A stretch of 64,000 nucleotides of DNA, taken from Saccharina japonica (taxonomy: Eukaryota; Sar; Phaeophyceae; Laminariales; Laminariaceae). The DNA is taken from the NCBI GenBank assembly GCA_008828725.1, contig MEHQ01002721.1:598309-662308 (forward strand). Direction: 5' to 3'. Below the pieces are notes generated by a model. The model saw only the letters and a program-made list of their open reading frames with translations. It ran no database searches and was not told the DNA's origin. Below are positions 1-10,890 of the stretch, piece after piece. The position numbers were made by a program, and so were the translations under genes. Numbering within the stretch: position 1 is the first letter of the stretch; the number at the start of each line of letters is the position of its first letter.

Positions 1-144
1 CTGAGGCGGAAGCGGTCTTTATCCCCACAAAGGTAAGCCCCTATAATTAAGCGTTGGTGTTGTTTTTGTTGCTGTGGATGGTGTTGAAGGCAAGGTGACA
101 CCTAACTGTGGTCTGGAAAGCCTTCCGTTTTTTTTTCCCAACAA

Positions 145-570
145 TGTACAGTAAATGACAGGTCCCCAGTGAACCAATACTTCGTATGTCTACTCGTTTG
201 TAGGAAATTCCTTTGATGACGTTTACCCGTCCTGAAAAATGCCTTTGTCCCCTCTGTCAAGGGCTGTCTGTCCCTTCTCGAAGGAGAGGTCTTTCTGTCC
301 GGGGTGTTCTCTGTCCCCTCTGCCGCGGGCTATCCCTTCTCTGAAGGAATCAGGTCCGCCAGCGGGTTGTTCTCTGTCCCCTCTTGTCGCGGCTACCACT
401 CCCCCAAAGGAGCGGGGTCCGCCAAAGAGCTTGTTCCCTGTCCCCCCTAGCAGGACCACCACTCTTGAAAGGAGTGAGGTCCGCCAGCGGGCTTACTCTT
501 TTCATCCGCTAGGGCGTCGTGTCCCCTATGAATACAGCGGACACCTCTTGTCGACGGCGATTCGCAAGCA
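145..570 (+). repeat. Left LTR (approximate)
   Basis: This block aligns collinearly with 10,457-10,890. Both begin with a GTAAATGACAG core, both share CTCCCCCAAAGGAGCGGGGT, and both end near a CTTGTCGACGGCGA segment. Inside the LTR is a degenerate ~60-70 bp tandem repeat marked by recurring GGTCCGCC. The LTRs differ by many substitutions and small indels, indicating an old insertion. The alignment fades after about 570, so the end is uncertain. Confidence 0.7.
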
Positions 571-953
571 GCCGCCCGACGGCTCACTTGTGCTCCCGTC
601 CCGTCCTGTTGTCCGTGCTTACACCAGCTCGCCCATCGTCCGGCTGCTTTCACGTGGTACCCTTGGTGCCTTACCACGCCATTAATTAGGGCTCCGGGGT
701 CTTTTGCATACATATGCAAAAAAAAAACACTTTGGTTGACAACCTGCGTTTAGACCGCCTAAGAACGTTGTTTTCGCCTGCAACGAACGTCGCCTGTTGG
801 GTGCCCCGACGTTTGGCGCCTACTCGTGCGGCACTTCTGTACCAAATGTTGCGCCAGCGCAACGGCGCAACACCTACTTGATGCCCTGCGTGCCTACCAC
901 AGAGGGTCGCGGTGCTCGTAACACCCACATAGCGATAGGGCAAGTGCCCTGTA

Positions 954-1374
954 TTGGCATCGACGGGCAGAGAATTCTACCGAATCTGCCCCGACCTTGC
1001 CCCTGCGTTCGTCATGCCCAACGAGAAATCCAACGATCCCGTGATGGACCTCCCCCCCCCCCACAGGACGGCGGGGTTGAGGAGTCCTAAGCCCCATGAC
1101 CCCCCCAATCCCAACATCACCGACACCACCAACACCACCCCCACCACCAACAGCGACGTGGACCTGGAGACTCCCAGGTACACCGGCTCCAAGTCCGTCG
1201 TCGACCTGACCTCGACGATTGACAGGCTCCAGTGGATCGTCGACCAGCAGCTAAAGCTGCTCATGACCGGCGAGATTCCGCAGCTTTCAACGCAGACGGA
1301 AAAGTTCGTGGAGCTTCTGGTGAGCATGTCTGGGTTTTTGCCTTGCGCGAGCTCTATCGGCCAAGCAACGTCTG

Positions 1375-1436
<62 letters not shown>

Positions 1437-2403
1437 CACGAGTCGCAGCAAACCCGGAGACTGCAAAGTTGACTGCTAGCGATGTACACAAGTTTCCATG
1501 TCTTGACTGACAGTAGTCCGGGTGTCGACGTCGCACCCTTGTTGTCCCAGTACCGTTTGGTTGCTGGTTTTAAGGCGAAGACTGTACGCCCTAACGACAA
1601 GGAATACGCGGACTCCCTTGCCTTTGCGATGGGCATGTCCTTGCGCAGGCAGTACCAGCAGCTCTCTGCTGCCACAATCGCTTGCCGTATCGCTGTTACT
1701 TCTCGTGACGCCTCCGATAACACTGTTGGCTCTTTTCCCCCTCCGGAATCGTAAACTCAACTTAGTTCGGCCCTCCTTGACATCCTCATGCCATCCAACA
1801 GTATTGAAGAATGTGCGCCCCAATATGCGAACTTTAAGCAGGGAGCGACCGAAACTGTCAGCGATTACACTCTTACGTTTTCGCAGTGTCACTATACCGT
1901 TTCGAGTCTGCGGTTGAACGCCAAAGCCAGGACCGTACACCCTGGGCCGCGTTGTCGGTCACTCTGTTCCAACACGGACGCGTCCCGTATAAGCAATGCC
2001 CCCAGTTGTCCGCGAAGCCGGTCACTTCACCCCGCGATGCGGTCGACCGCGCACGTCTCCATGAGGCCGCTAGCTTGCCTCACTGGGATCACTATCAGTG
2101 TCATGCCATTCACTCCTGCTTCTAACCGTGCTACTGTCTCGCAGCGCACTTATAACGCGGCAAACGCCGAACGTGGGCCCCGCCGGCCCTCCGCGTCAAA
2201 AGGCGGCAGGGGATCGGAGCCCCGGAGCAGCAACTCTGGCGGTGGGTCTCGCGGCGGGTCTCGCGGCACGCGGGCCGCCAGGCCCAAATGCGGCTACCCG
2301 GGCTGCCGTAGGCCCGTCGGCCACACGACGGAAACATGCTTCCAACGCATCCGAGCGGAAAAGGTGGACACCAAGGCGGGCAAGCGTGCCCGTCACGATT
2401 AAG
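954..2403 (+). pseudogene. gag-like region of the LTR retrotransposon, frameshifted
   Basis: Open segments in shifting frames start at 954, where a hydrophilic N-terminal part runs into a polyproline tract encoded by the 59-C homopolymer. They continue from 1,482 and 1,788 with capsid-like sequence. Near 2,288-2,340 lies a CCHC-type knuckle (CGYPGCRRPVGHTTETC, spacing C-x4-C-x5-GH-x4-C, a little wider than the usual C-x2-C-x4-H-x4-C), preceded by a Gly/Ser/Arg-rich stretch. The knuckle and basic tail are typical of the nucleocapsid portion of retrotransposon Gag, which binds genomic RNA inside cytoplasmic particles. The open segments are interrupted by stops at 1,470 and 1,752 and by frame changes near 1,930, so no intact Gag is made. 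The assignment rests on the knuckle and on position between LTR and pol. Confidence 0.65.
1377..1435. repeat. 59-nt poly(C) homopolymer
   Basis: An uninterrupted run of 59 C residues lies inside the gag-like region and reads as polyproline in one frame. Its length is at the limit of what sequencing reports reliably. Runs of 12-16 C or G recur elsewhere (41,980-41,992; 45,255-45,270; 49,036-49,047; 55,145-55,157; 57,404-57,415; 61,356-61,368). Confidence 0.95.
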
Positions 2404-3281
2404 GTAAAAGGGCAAAATAAGCGAGAGGAGTCCGAGGACGACGAGGATCCGTGAAAGGACCCAGCTTGATCTTCGCCTGAATCAGTTGGCGGAGGTTGTG
2501 TCCGGTTCGCCGGAAAGGAGTGAAAGAGGAAGAACCTCTCCACGCCTGTAGCAGTTAGTGCGAATATTGTCGTGGCGCCTGATGTCTCTTGTCTGTAAAA
2601 GTTACGTCGAGAATGATTGTCTGCCGAGCAGCCGTCTGTCTTACAGTAGTGTTCCGTACCTTGACTAGACACTGTCCACAGAAAGGCCCCGCGAAAACGT
2701 GCGACCTTTGACGTGCCGTCTACGTAGACTGGTGCTACGGTAGGAGGGTCATGTATAATAGGTGCTTGTTTTTCACCTGCACAGAGCCACTCGGCCGAGT
2801 GACTACTTTACTGCGTTGTACTCATATTGCTTTTTGTTTTGTTGTTGTTCTATATGCACCGCCGTTGGAGGTTTTGTCAAGTAATGCGAGCAAACTATGT
2901 TTAGGTTCAATTTTCAGTTAGATCCGGAGCCCCTCATTCGAGTGGTCAAAAGCCGGTAGTGAAAATGTGGGTACCCCCCCCTATCGTAGCACTAGTCCGT
3001 ACTTGTATTTAATAGTTGGCGTAATATTGTCAGCTCTGAGTCGCGGCTTATCCGCTCGTGTCTACGTTCTGGGGCCAAGGTTGCCCCCCCGGTGGGAGAT
3101 AGCATTACAGATAAAGTGTGGTACAGCTCTGCGCTGGTGCACATGATGTTTTTTTTTTGTATTCGTCTTTTTCGTCTCGACAAGTCCAGGTGGACGGTTC
3201 GGTCGATGACCATCCTGTGTCTAATATCACAGTCGACCTGCTACGGACGTGTCCGTTGTCTAGCTCAGATGGTTGAAATAA

Positions 3282-4093
3282 GGGCAATAACCAAAAACGG
3301 GTTCGTATACCCGGTCGGTTTTCACTCAAAAACGGGTACATGCTGGAATCAAGTAAAAAACACGCCCAGCGAGCCACGCGATTGGCCAAAAAAATAATTT
3401 GTACCCATTTTGAGAGATAGTGTCCCGGTACAACTGTAAATGTCTATTATGCTTGGTTTTCAACCGTTTTTGGTTATGCATTTTGCTTAAACCACTTGCC
3501 TACAGTGTGCCTCGCTCTCCACTGCGTCTGCGGCCGCTCTTTCGGTGTTTAATTTTTTTCCAAGCTTTTTCACAGTTCACTCAAACTCTATTCAACCAGT
3601 TTACGCACCTGGGTACTTACGTCTTCAGAGTGCCACGACCATCCACCTATAGATTCGCTGCTGCTGTTGTATGTATGCACAGCAGTATCAACATACCTGG
3701 TATGTACGTATGATACCATCAGATGTATTTTTTCTTTAATACGACTGCTTCTGTAGTATAGGTAGGGTGTATTTCAGGTACACGCTGAGACCAAGTAAAA
3801 CACAGATGCTTGCCGCCAGAACGCTCCGCCTCTAAACACCCTTGACCCCTGACTCTGCTCCCGATCCCACCCGAACCTGAGCCCTCCAAACATAATCTGG
3901 ACACGTTTCAAAGTGTATATTTAGGCGCCGACAAGTGTGCCTGGTTGTCACTACCCCTCAGAAACGGGCACGATGTGAAGTTGGCCAATCTATCCAGTGA
4001 TGGCTGGTGGGATGTGGTGTTTTGACTCGATTCTATGCTGTACCCGTTTTTGACTCCAACCGGAGCGGGTGTACCCGTTTTTGGGTATTGCCT
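3282..4093. mobile_element. Non-autonomous Mutator-like TIR element with 9-bp target duplication
   Basis: The flanks carry the same nonamer TTGAAATAA at 3,273-3,281 and 4,094-4,102. The inner termini are inverted: GGGCAATAACCAAAAACGGG on the left, and the right end read on the other strand gives AGGCAATACCCAAAAACGGG. The inverted similarity continues for about 120 bp, including an AAAAACGGGTAC repeat and a GGCCAA segment. A 9-bp duplication with G-rich termini fits the MULE superfamily. No transposase frame is visible in the 812 bp, so it is non-autonomous. It shares the GGGCA terminus and layout with the element at 18,290-18,914. Confidence 0.8.
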
Positions 4094-5039
4094 TTGAAAT
4101 AACATCCTTCCTCGCTATCAATCCCCCTAAAAACCTGCCCCCCGCGGACCCGTGTGTCATTACGCGCGCCAACGAGCTGCCCCTAGAAGTTCTTGGATTT
4201 ACGGTACAGTATTGATTCCCCTTTGACTCTTGATGGCCTAACTTGCACTACTGTATCTGCACCGGTGGTCCCGTCCCTCGGACCCGACTGCTCACTTCTC
4301 GATAGCCATGCTATGGTTGAATTTGAAGCCGTACTAAAGTGGGATTGAGAAATGATTGTCGTTTTCATCAACTGGTTCCTCAATTCCAGCTGGCCGTCGT
4401 ATCAGCAACAGGGCCCCTTGGCTAATTCGTGTTCCCCGGCACGCAGTGGAATCCATCCGTCTGTCGCTGCGGTTCACTGCGATGCTGGGGCAATATCTTG
4501 CTATGTTGCGTGAACGTGTAGACCTTCAACCGCTACACGAAGCTCTTGCCGTTGCGTTTACATATTTGTCTCCCACCACAATATTACACCTTGGTGATCG
4601 AAGCAAAAGCTATTTCAGCGGAAAACGTTTTCACCAACAACAGTCTTACCGCGTTCCTAAAAGTTTGTCGCACGTACGTTAGCTACCTGGAGCGCTACCG
4701 ATTGCTCGGTGGTAGCTCAAGTAGCAAACCCATCGTCTGATGGAATCGCGGCTACCAGTCATTTTTTGTCTCGGGTATTTCCTCTCGGTATCAATACGTA
4801 GGTTCACCCGACCAGCTCCATGTCCACGCCGTGGCGCGCGTCCCTACGGCACCCAAAGAGGTCCAACGCGCCAAATCTGAGCCTGGAATCTTCGTCCGGA
4901 GCGTTCGAGAATACAACACTGAACACTGCCCAAAAATACGCAGTACTCAAGCTGTGCGCGGGGTACCGTCCTGTTTTGTGTATTGTCTCATGCCAGAGCT
5001 AGGCCGCTGTACCACTGCGGAAGCATCCTTTCCTCTCCC

Positions 5040-5870
5040 CACCGATACGCAACCTGTCGACAAAGGCCTCTACCGTTCTAACTCCCGCGCCTCCTGCGTC
5101 ATCGACGAATGTGTCCATGACATGTTGGAGTGGGGTATACATCGAAAAACGACTCGGTCCTTGGGGAAGTCCCGTGACCTTTGTCGCGAAGAAAAATGGC
5201 ATCCCACGTCTCTTGTGTGGACTACCGTTACACTCTACCGTTACACTGTCCGGAAACGCTGACCTCCACCCAAAACTCGAACCCTGCTTGGACGCAATCG
5301 GAACGACCGCTTCCATCCCGGTCCGACATCCTGAGGGCGTTTTGGCAGCTACCCTTGGATGAAATTCATATCGAGAGCACCGCGTTCGTAACCCCGACAG
5401 GTCAGTTTTGTTTCACTCGCATGCCTTTTGGCGTACGTAATGCCCAGTGGTTCTTCCAACGTATGATGCCTAGCACCCTTGGTTATCTCGGGCCCGATTC
5501 AGGCGTACTTTCTTACACGGACAACGTCGTCGTCTTAAATCCAATGAAAAAAATCCGCCTCTTTTTTCTTGAACAAACTTTTTGCAACGTTGCAAGCAGC
5601 TGGTCTCACCCCTCAAACCATCTAAAGTTCAGATTAGTCAGAAAGAGATAAGAGTATCTACTGTAGGCCATGTCACATATACAAAAGGTATTTCAGCTGT
5701 ACCGAATGCGGTCAAGCAATCACTGGGTTACCTACGCCTGCATGCACCCAAAGACCTTTGGTCAGTCTTGGGGCATGGTTGATTTTGCCGGGCGTTTTGT
5801 CACAGATTATGCTGAAATCACAACTCCGCTCATCCTACTTACTGCAAAAGATGACGTCCTGGAAAAACTG
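5040..5870 (+). pseudogene. Reverse transcriptase of the LTR retrotransposon, frameshifted and catalytically altered
   Basis: The frame around 5,040-5,150 shows the fingers signature ending in DMLEWGI. After a frame change, GPWGSPVTFVAKKNG follows (5,158-5,200), and in a third frame come FWQLPLDE (5,341), FCFTRMPFGVRNA (5,407-5,445) and VLSYTDNVVVLNP (about 5,508-5,545). These are the conserved Ty3/Gypsy blocks in correct order. The YxDD active site reads YTDN, so the second catalytic aspartate is replaced by asparagine. Thumb and connection sequence continues to 5,870 (KVQISQKEIRV, then GMVDFAGRFVTDYAEIT). At least two frameshifts plus the active-site change mean no functional enzyme. The domain call is firm; exact limits are approximate. 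Confidence 0.85.
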
Positions 5871-5960
5871 CTTAACCCATTCAGAACTGAAGAAAATATC
5901 CCGCACTAATTCCCAGTAGTTTGTCCCCAAATACGTGGGACCAGTTCTTAAGGGGTTAAG
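5871..5960. mobile_element. 90-bp MITE inserted in pol
   Basis: The segment begins CTTAACCCATT and ends AAGGGGTTAAG, giving short terminal inverted repeats. A second copy lies at 54,592-54,682 inside an unrelated element, with the same internal TTTGTCCCCAAAT block, so this is a dispersed element. It sits exactly between the RT connection domain and the RNase H domain, and the pol reading frame resumes in phase on its far side. Confidence 0.7.
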
Positions 5961-6150
5961 AAGGCTTGGAGTGCTGACCAACACCGCGCTTTCGTGCACA
6001 CCAAACGCGTAGTGTCACAGCCCCTTTCCTCCACTTCCCTGATTTTTTTAGATTAAGTGTCGTACATATCGATGTATCCGAGCTTGGCGCTGGCCCATTT
6101 TTCGCCCCCAGCCAAGCACAGACGGAAAAAAACCTTGAGATCATCGCGTA
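5961..6150 (+). pseudogene. RNase H remnant of the LTR retrotransposon
   Basis: Directly after the MITE the frame reads AWSADQHRAF, matching the WxxxxxxAF lead-in that precedes Ty3/Gypsy RNase H domains. A stop near 6,055 breaks the frame. In another frame VVHIDVSELGAGPFF follows, the counterpart of the conserved TDAS-x2-GLGAVL motif, with a degenerate active site. The domain normally degrades the RNA strand during reverse transcription. The sequence then loses similarity at the insertion starting near 6,238. The call depends on position and two short motifs. Confidence 0.55.
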
Positions 6151-6237
6151 CTAGGTACAAGGTTTCCCTTCGGGATGTTGGTCACTTGAAATCCCGGGGG
6201 TGTCGCAAGGTGAAAATAGATCGCACATGTTTCAAAG

Positions 6238-6950
6238 TTAAATTTCTGGAGCAAACCTGTGGCATAGACTGTAAAAGTAGTAGCGACGGCCATTCCTAAC
6301 GAAACAACTGTCACGAGATGATATCGTATCTGAGGTACAGCGGGCTCCCGGTGTTGAGAAACCTCAGTTTGGTGTCCAGGCTCAACGACTTGTTTTGTTT
6401 CTGAGTCGATCTTACTATTTCTTGTAGGATTTAAAGTCGATCCCACAGCAGTAGTGGTACTGTAGTTATCACGGCTGTTGTGCGCTGTACAGCTGAGTAT
6501 ACAGAAGATAGTTACGTATGACAGAGCTGTTGCCCGACGAGTCCCGCCCCGGTCCTAGATAAGAGTATTCACTCGTACGTAATACCTTTTGGGCGGGTAC
6601 CCTGGTACGCGTTTAGCAGCCGAGTACTCGTCTAAGGGTGCCCGCCGAACAGCTGGATATCCGGGAGCCCTGGGCCCAAATTATCGGCGAGTATGAAGTG
6701 TTATCCATACCCGTGACGGGTATTATTAATAGCGGTTTTGTTGTTTTTAATCGCTGCTGTAAAGCGCGGATGATATCAATATCACAGGGGGAGGTTTTGC
6801 TGGAGTCGCATATATCAAACACACATCACTGTACCTTAGATACGATATCATCTCGTCACCATAATTTCGTTAGGAATGGCCGTCGCTACTACTTTTTCCT
6901 TTGAGCAATACTACAGGAGCAGTTTATGCCACGGTTTGCTCCAAATTTTT
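6238..6950. mobile_element. Inverted-repeat (MITE/foldback-like) element, ~710 bp
   Basis: Arms 6,238-6,346 and 6,829-6,950 are inverted copies. They share GGAGCAAACC, GTAGTAGCGACGGCCATTCC and GAGATGATATCGTATCT. The right arm carries about 15 extra bases. The ~480-bp interior shows no coding signature. The element interrupts pol between RNase H and integrase. I could not define a target duplication. Confidence 0.75.
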
Positions 6951-7401
6951 TGCCAGAATTCGCGACTTTGAAGGCCCAGAGCACGCCCCAGTGCTGTACG
7001 TACGTACAACTGAAGAACGTATGTACTGCTGTACGTACGCACAACTGAACGTACAACTGTACTTGCCTACCACTCTCTATCTCGTACTGCAGGAGTATTG
7101 GTATGTGGCATCTACTGCTCTACGTACACAGCCTAGAGAGAGCAGACGCATGCAACATAGTATCAACTACTGCTGCACGACGCTTGATGTGTGCCTCGTT
7201 CAATGTCAAGTCGTTGTGGTCCTTGTTCTCTCGTGCATGGTGCGTGCTGTGGGTGTTCCGTTCTCATGCGGATAAAAAAATAGTCGTACGTACTTCGTAC
7301 AAAAGGTTTTGCATAATAGTTGCGAGGCGGTGTCAAGTCGGAACATCTCCCCTGAGTTATTTGCCAGAATTCGCGACTTCGAAGGCCCAGAGCACGCCCC
7401 A
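6950..7401. repeat. 41-bp direct repeat pair flanking 370 bp
   Basis: The segment starting TTGCCAGAATTCGCGACTT occurs at 6,950-6,990 and again at 7,361-7,401 with one mismatch, ending GCCCAGAGCACGCCCCA. The ~370 bp between contains several GTACGTAC palindromes and no recognised gene. It may be a local duplication or the ends of a small element. Confidence 0.8.
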
Positions 7402-7869
7402 CGGGCCTCGGGCTGGACCCGCACTGGCACCGTGGTGCACACGCGGCCCCCTGCGTGCCCCGCAGCTGATCACGCGAGAAATGACCTGCGGCCGGAGGTG
7501 AAAAGTGAAACTATTCCGGGAAAATGTCCATTTGGTACCTATACATATATAGAGCAGTCGTTTTTTTTTTTTTTAACTAACGTCATTACGGCGCAACCAT
7601 GAAATAATGCTCTGCCGTTGTTTAGGCGTTCATTATCTAGCGACCATAACTTGTGGTTCGGCGCTTCACATGTTGTACCGACCACTAAGCATTGACGCAC
7701 CTGTGTCAAACGCAGGATACCTCGAGCATGTTGACGCAATTTGCCAGTGCCCGCCAGAACTACGACTTGGCCGTGTAACATGCCCCATAAAACTCGACGT
7801 CGTGCCAGACGCTTATGAACCATCCATTCGCAGTATCACGGAGCGTTCGAGACGTCTTGTTCCGCGTTT

Positions 7870-8745
7870 TTGGAAGTCGGCGGACAAGTTTCTCCGTCCG
7901 AACCTCCACTTGCGGCGATTTGTCGGAATGTACCGGACAACCAGCCATTCCACCCCCCCGCCCCTCGTGATTACGAAGTGTCCGTTCACAAGTTGGATGA
8001 AATTGCGCATGTCGAAAGTGGTCGCGAACTGTTGGCGAGTACGGTGTCAGTTTTTCCAGCTTTTGATTATTCCAAGCTAGTTGAATTCCAAGTAGAAGAA
8101 TTCGGACCATACTCCGAATGCCTTAAGCTGCCACAATCTGCACGAGTCCCGCCGAGCCAAACGGAGCACACTATGAGCCAGATTTTCCTGCGAAAAGAAG
8201 AAACTTTACCGTTCGTACCTCCCAGGTTACGTACGTATGCCTAGTGAGTTTAGGGGTCAACTTGCGTTTTACCAGGTACATACCTATATTGCTCCGAAAA
8301 TTGGCACGTAGTGAAATGGTGTCAAGATTTCCCCGCTTCTGGGGTATTTAGCCTTTAAGGGCACCTTCGATAATATCCGTGACCGTTGCTGGTGGCCCAC
8401 CATACGTACCGATGTTCTTCAACACGTCCGACAACTGTTTGGCATGTCAGCACCGCTAAACGTCCCGGCGCCCCCCCCAAACTACCTGTCGGGCACCGGC
8501 CGGTCACACGTTCGTTCCAATGTATAGCGGCTGATTCAGTGGAATGCAAGTCAATGTCGTAGGGCAACCGATGTATCCTTTTGGTGATCGATCATCTCAC
8601 CCGATTTGTCATTTTTCTCGTAGCCATCAGAAATAAAGAGACCACCACTAACGTCCGAAATCTTATCGAACGTGTATTTCCTGTATTCGGACCACCGTGT
8701 GGGCACTCTTCATTCTGAACGAAAAGTAGTTAACTTGAGAATCAG
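7870..8745 (+). pseudogene. Integrase N-terminal and catalytic-core remnant of the retrotransposon
   Basis: A linker frame at 7,870-8,244 (with FDYSKLVEFQVEEFG) leads into a zinc-binding-type segment around 8,350-8,440 reading GTFDNIRDRCWWPTIRTDV, where the helix preceding the usual HHCC cysteines is recognisable. Near 8,583-8,695 the core reads VIDHLTRFVIFLVAIRNKE and then IERVFPVFGPP, matching the first catalytic aspartate block of DDE integrases. The second block appears as LHSERKVVN, where the expected LHSD has glutamate for aspartate. Integrase would insert the cDNA into the chromosome; this copy is broken by stops and frame changes and by the foldback beginning at 8,847. Confidence 0.75.
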
Positions 8746-8846
8746 CTCGCGAAAGAGGTGCATCATTTCTTGCCATACAAAAAAAAACGCCCCGCTCCCT
8801 GCCGCCCCCAAGGCAACTCAGTCTCAGAGCGAGTGCAGAGTACGCT

Positions 8847-9325
8847 TAGGCTGTTTCTTAGGGGAGTTCGATTTGTTTCTTTCGGCCATTTATTGATGTT
8901 TTTGACCCGGAACGCCGTCGAAAGGGTCGTGCTCTTCTCGGAATGCATTCTGCGACCGTCCCACAGGTACCCAACGAAAAAATCCGCTTCTCCATCGAGG
9001 CAGTTTGAAATTTCCAGAATTTTCACAAATTGAACAATAGACATCAAATACAATTTGAAGGTACTTCCAGTCAGAAATTACTGTAGATTTTGAATAGTTT
9101 GTGCTTCTGAATGTTATGTGTTGGATACTTTTGGAAATGCCACAGTTCTCAAGAATTCTAAACTGCTTCGATGGAGAAGCGTATTTTTGCGTAGGATAGC
9201 TCTGGGATGGCGGGCACACTCATCTCGAGAAGCGCACGACCAATTTGCTCGCGATCACGGTCAAAACCACCAATAATGAGCTGAAGAAAACAAATCGAAC
9301 TTCCCTAAGAAACAGCCTTAGTGAC
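8847..9325. mobile_element. Foldback element (~480 bp) inserted in integrase
   Basis: The left arm from about 8,847 (GGCTGTTTCTTAGGGGAGTT) and the right arm ending about 9,325 are inverted copies over roughly 190 bp each. Both carry TTCGATTTGTTT, GGTCGTGC, CTTCTC and CGCTTCTCCATCGA blocks at about 80 percent identity by eye. The short AT-rich centre lies near 9,086. No coding frame is visible. Confidence 0.75.
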
Positions 9326-9328
9326 GAT

Positions 9329-9716
9329 AATTGGACATAGCTGCTCCCCTTCATCCAGCTCACGCACAACACCGCGTACTCTTCCACACTCGAAGAGACT
9401 GCCCACTATCTAACATGCGGGCGCGCCGCCGTACTACCTATCAATCTCATTCTGGCGTTGCGAGCCACGACCCAACCACAGTCCCCAACTCGTTTACTCA
9501 CGCCCCACGGTCGAAAACTAAAGCACATTACGGTTCGTAACGATAATTGGACAGAGCTGCTCTCCTTCACCAAGCTCGCGCACAACACCGCGTGCTCTTC
9601 CACACTCGAAGAGACTCCCCATTATCTACTATTCGGGTGCGCCGCCTTGCTACCTGTAGATCTCATCCTGGACGTGCCAGCCGCGACCCAACCACAGTCC
9701 CAACTCGACCACTGAT
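9329..9716 (+). pseudogene. Integrase C-terminal segment, tandemly duplicated
   Basis: Two copies of a ~205-bp segment lie at 9,329-9,537 and 9,540-9,716. The second is better preserved and reads SFTKLAHNTACSSTLEETP and then LLFGCAALLPVDLIL, matching the helix and PxxLLFG-x6-LPVD region at the end of Ty3/Gypsy integrase cores. It ends at a stop near 9,716. The first copy carries stops (for example near 9,338). The duplication happened within the element before or after its insertion and leaves no intact product. Confidence 0.7.
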
Positions 9717-10456
9717 ACCACAGCGTCGATCACTTCCAATCGAAGCAATATGGCCACGGATCCGGCTCGAAAGCCATCTTAAGCCATGCTCCTCTAGTTT
9801 GTCATACTCGTATGTATACATCCATAAATGTGTCCACTCTTCTGATATGTTCGTCCTGACTTTCTAAAAAACGCCAACGACACAAGAGTGCCAACCACGT
9901 TTTTTCCACGGCACCGCCCGGCACACGCGCCAGGTACGTGCTTGGTACGTGCTTTCGTCAGTTTCCACCCTATTGTCGGCCATGAAGAATCAGTTGCCAA
10001 GCACTCCCAATTGCCAAGATAACCACCATGAGAACCATGACATGGGCCATGCGCGCATTTGTGTTGTCCGTCACGTATATCTCGAGCCCTGCAAGCCTCA
10101 GAGCCCCAACGCCTCTAGAACGCTCAGGCGTTTGTTGCCGCACTATCTGCGCAACAAGCATATATACATACCTTCAATGTCTACGTCACTCCTGATCCAC
10201 TTCGTGTGACCTAAATTTCCTGAGCGCGTAAGCTATAGATGTATTGTTTTTATGTTGTCAAAGGTACCTGTCACATTTGCTGTCTTCGAATGTCCAGCAG
10301 TTTTATAGTGCCCGGACATGCCATACTTTGCTCTTGCCCTCCACATTATTATCGTTGGAGGCCGTCACATTGTTTGGTGTCGAAGGCGCGCCTGTTTCAT
10401 TCTAGTCAAGTTTTGGTGGGAGTACTAATCGCAAAACTCCACTAAAACTGGGGGGT

Positions 10457-10890
10457 TGTGTAAATGACAGATCCCCTGCACTAACATTCCTACAGTGCAT
10501 TTATGTAGGAAACCCCCTTGATGGCGTTTTCCCGTCCTCGAAGAAGTATGTGTCCCCTCCTTCAAGGGCTGTCCCTCCTCTCGGAGGAGTAAGGCCCGCC
10601 AGCGGGTTGTTTTATGTCTTTTCTGCGGCGGGCTATCTGCTCTCAAAAAGACTCAGGTCCGCCAGCGGGTTGTTTTCTGTCCCCTCTTTTCACGGCCACC
10701 GCTCCCCCAAAGGAGCGGGGTCCGCCAAAGGGCTTGTTCCCTGCCCCCGCTATGGAGACCACCACTCTTCAAAGGAGAGGGGTGCGTCAAAGAGGTTACT
10801 CTTCTGTCTTTTTCATCCGCTGGGGCGTCGTGTTCCCGGATAAATGCAGCGAACCTCTTGTCGACGGCGACTTCGCAGGCAGGCGCTTCC
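10457..10890 (+). repeat. Right LTR (approximate)
   Basis: It is the collinear partner of 145-570. It is preceded by AAAACTGGGGGG (10,445-10,455), a plausible polypurine tract for plus-strand priming. The start TGTAAATGACAG and the internal GGTCCGCC repeats match the left LTR. Beyond about 10,890 I see no match to the left copy. Confidence 0.7.

Noticed and set aside
1354-1536. Polyglycine frame on the minus strand of the retroelement
   Set aside because: Generated purely by the poly(C) homopolymer.
3254-3281. tRNA-like D-arm sequence (TAGCTCAGATGG) at the left edge of the Mutator-like element
   Set aside because: No anticodon stem, T-arm or B box follows, either directly or after mentally removing the insertion.
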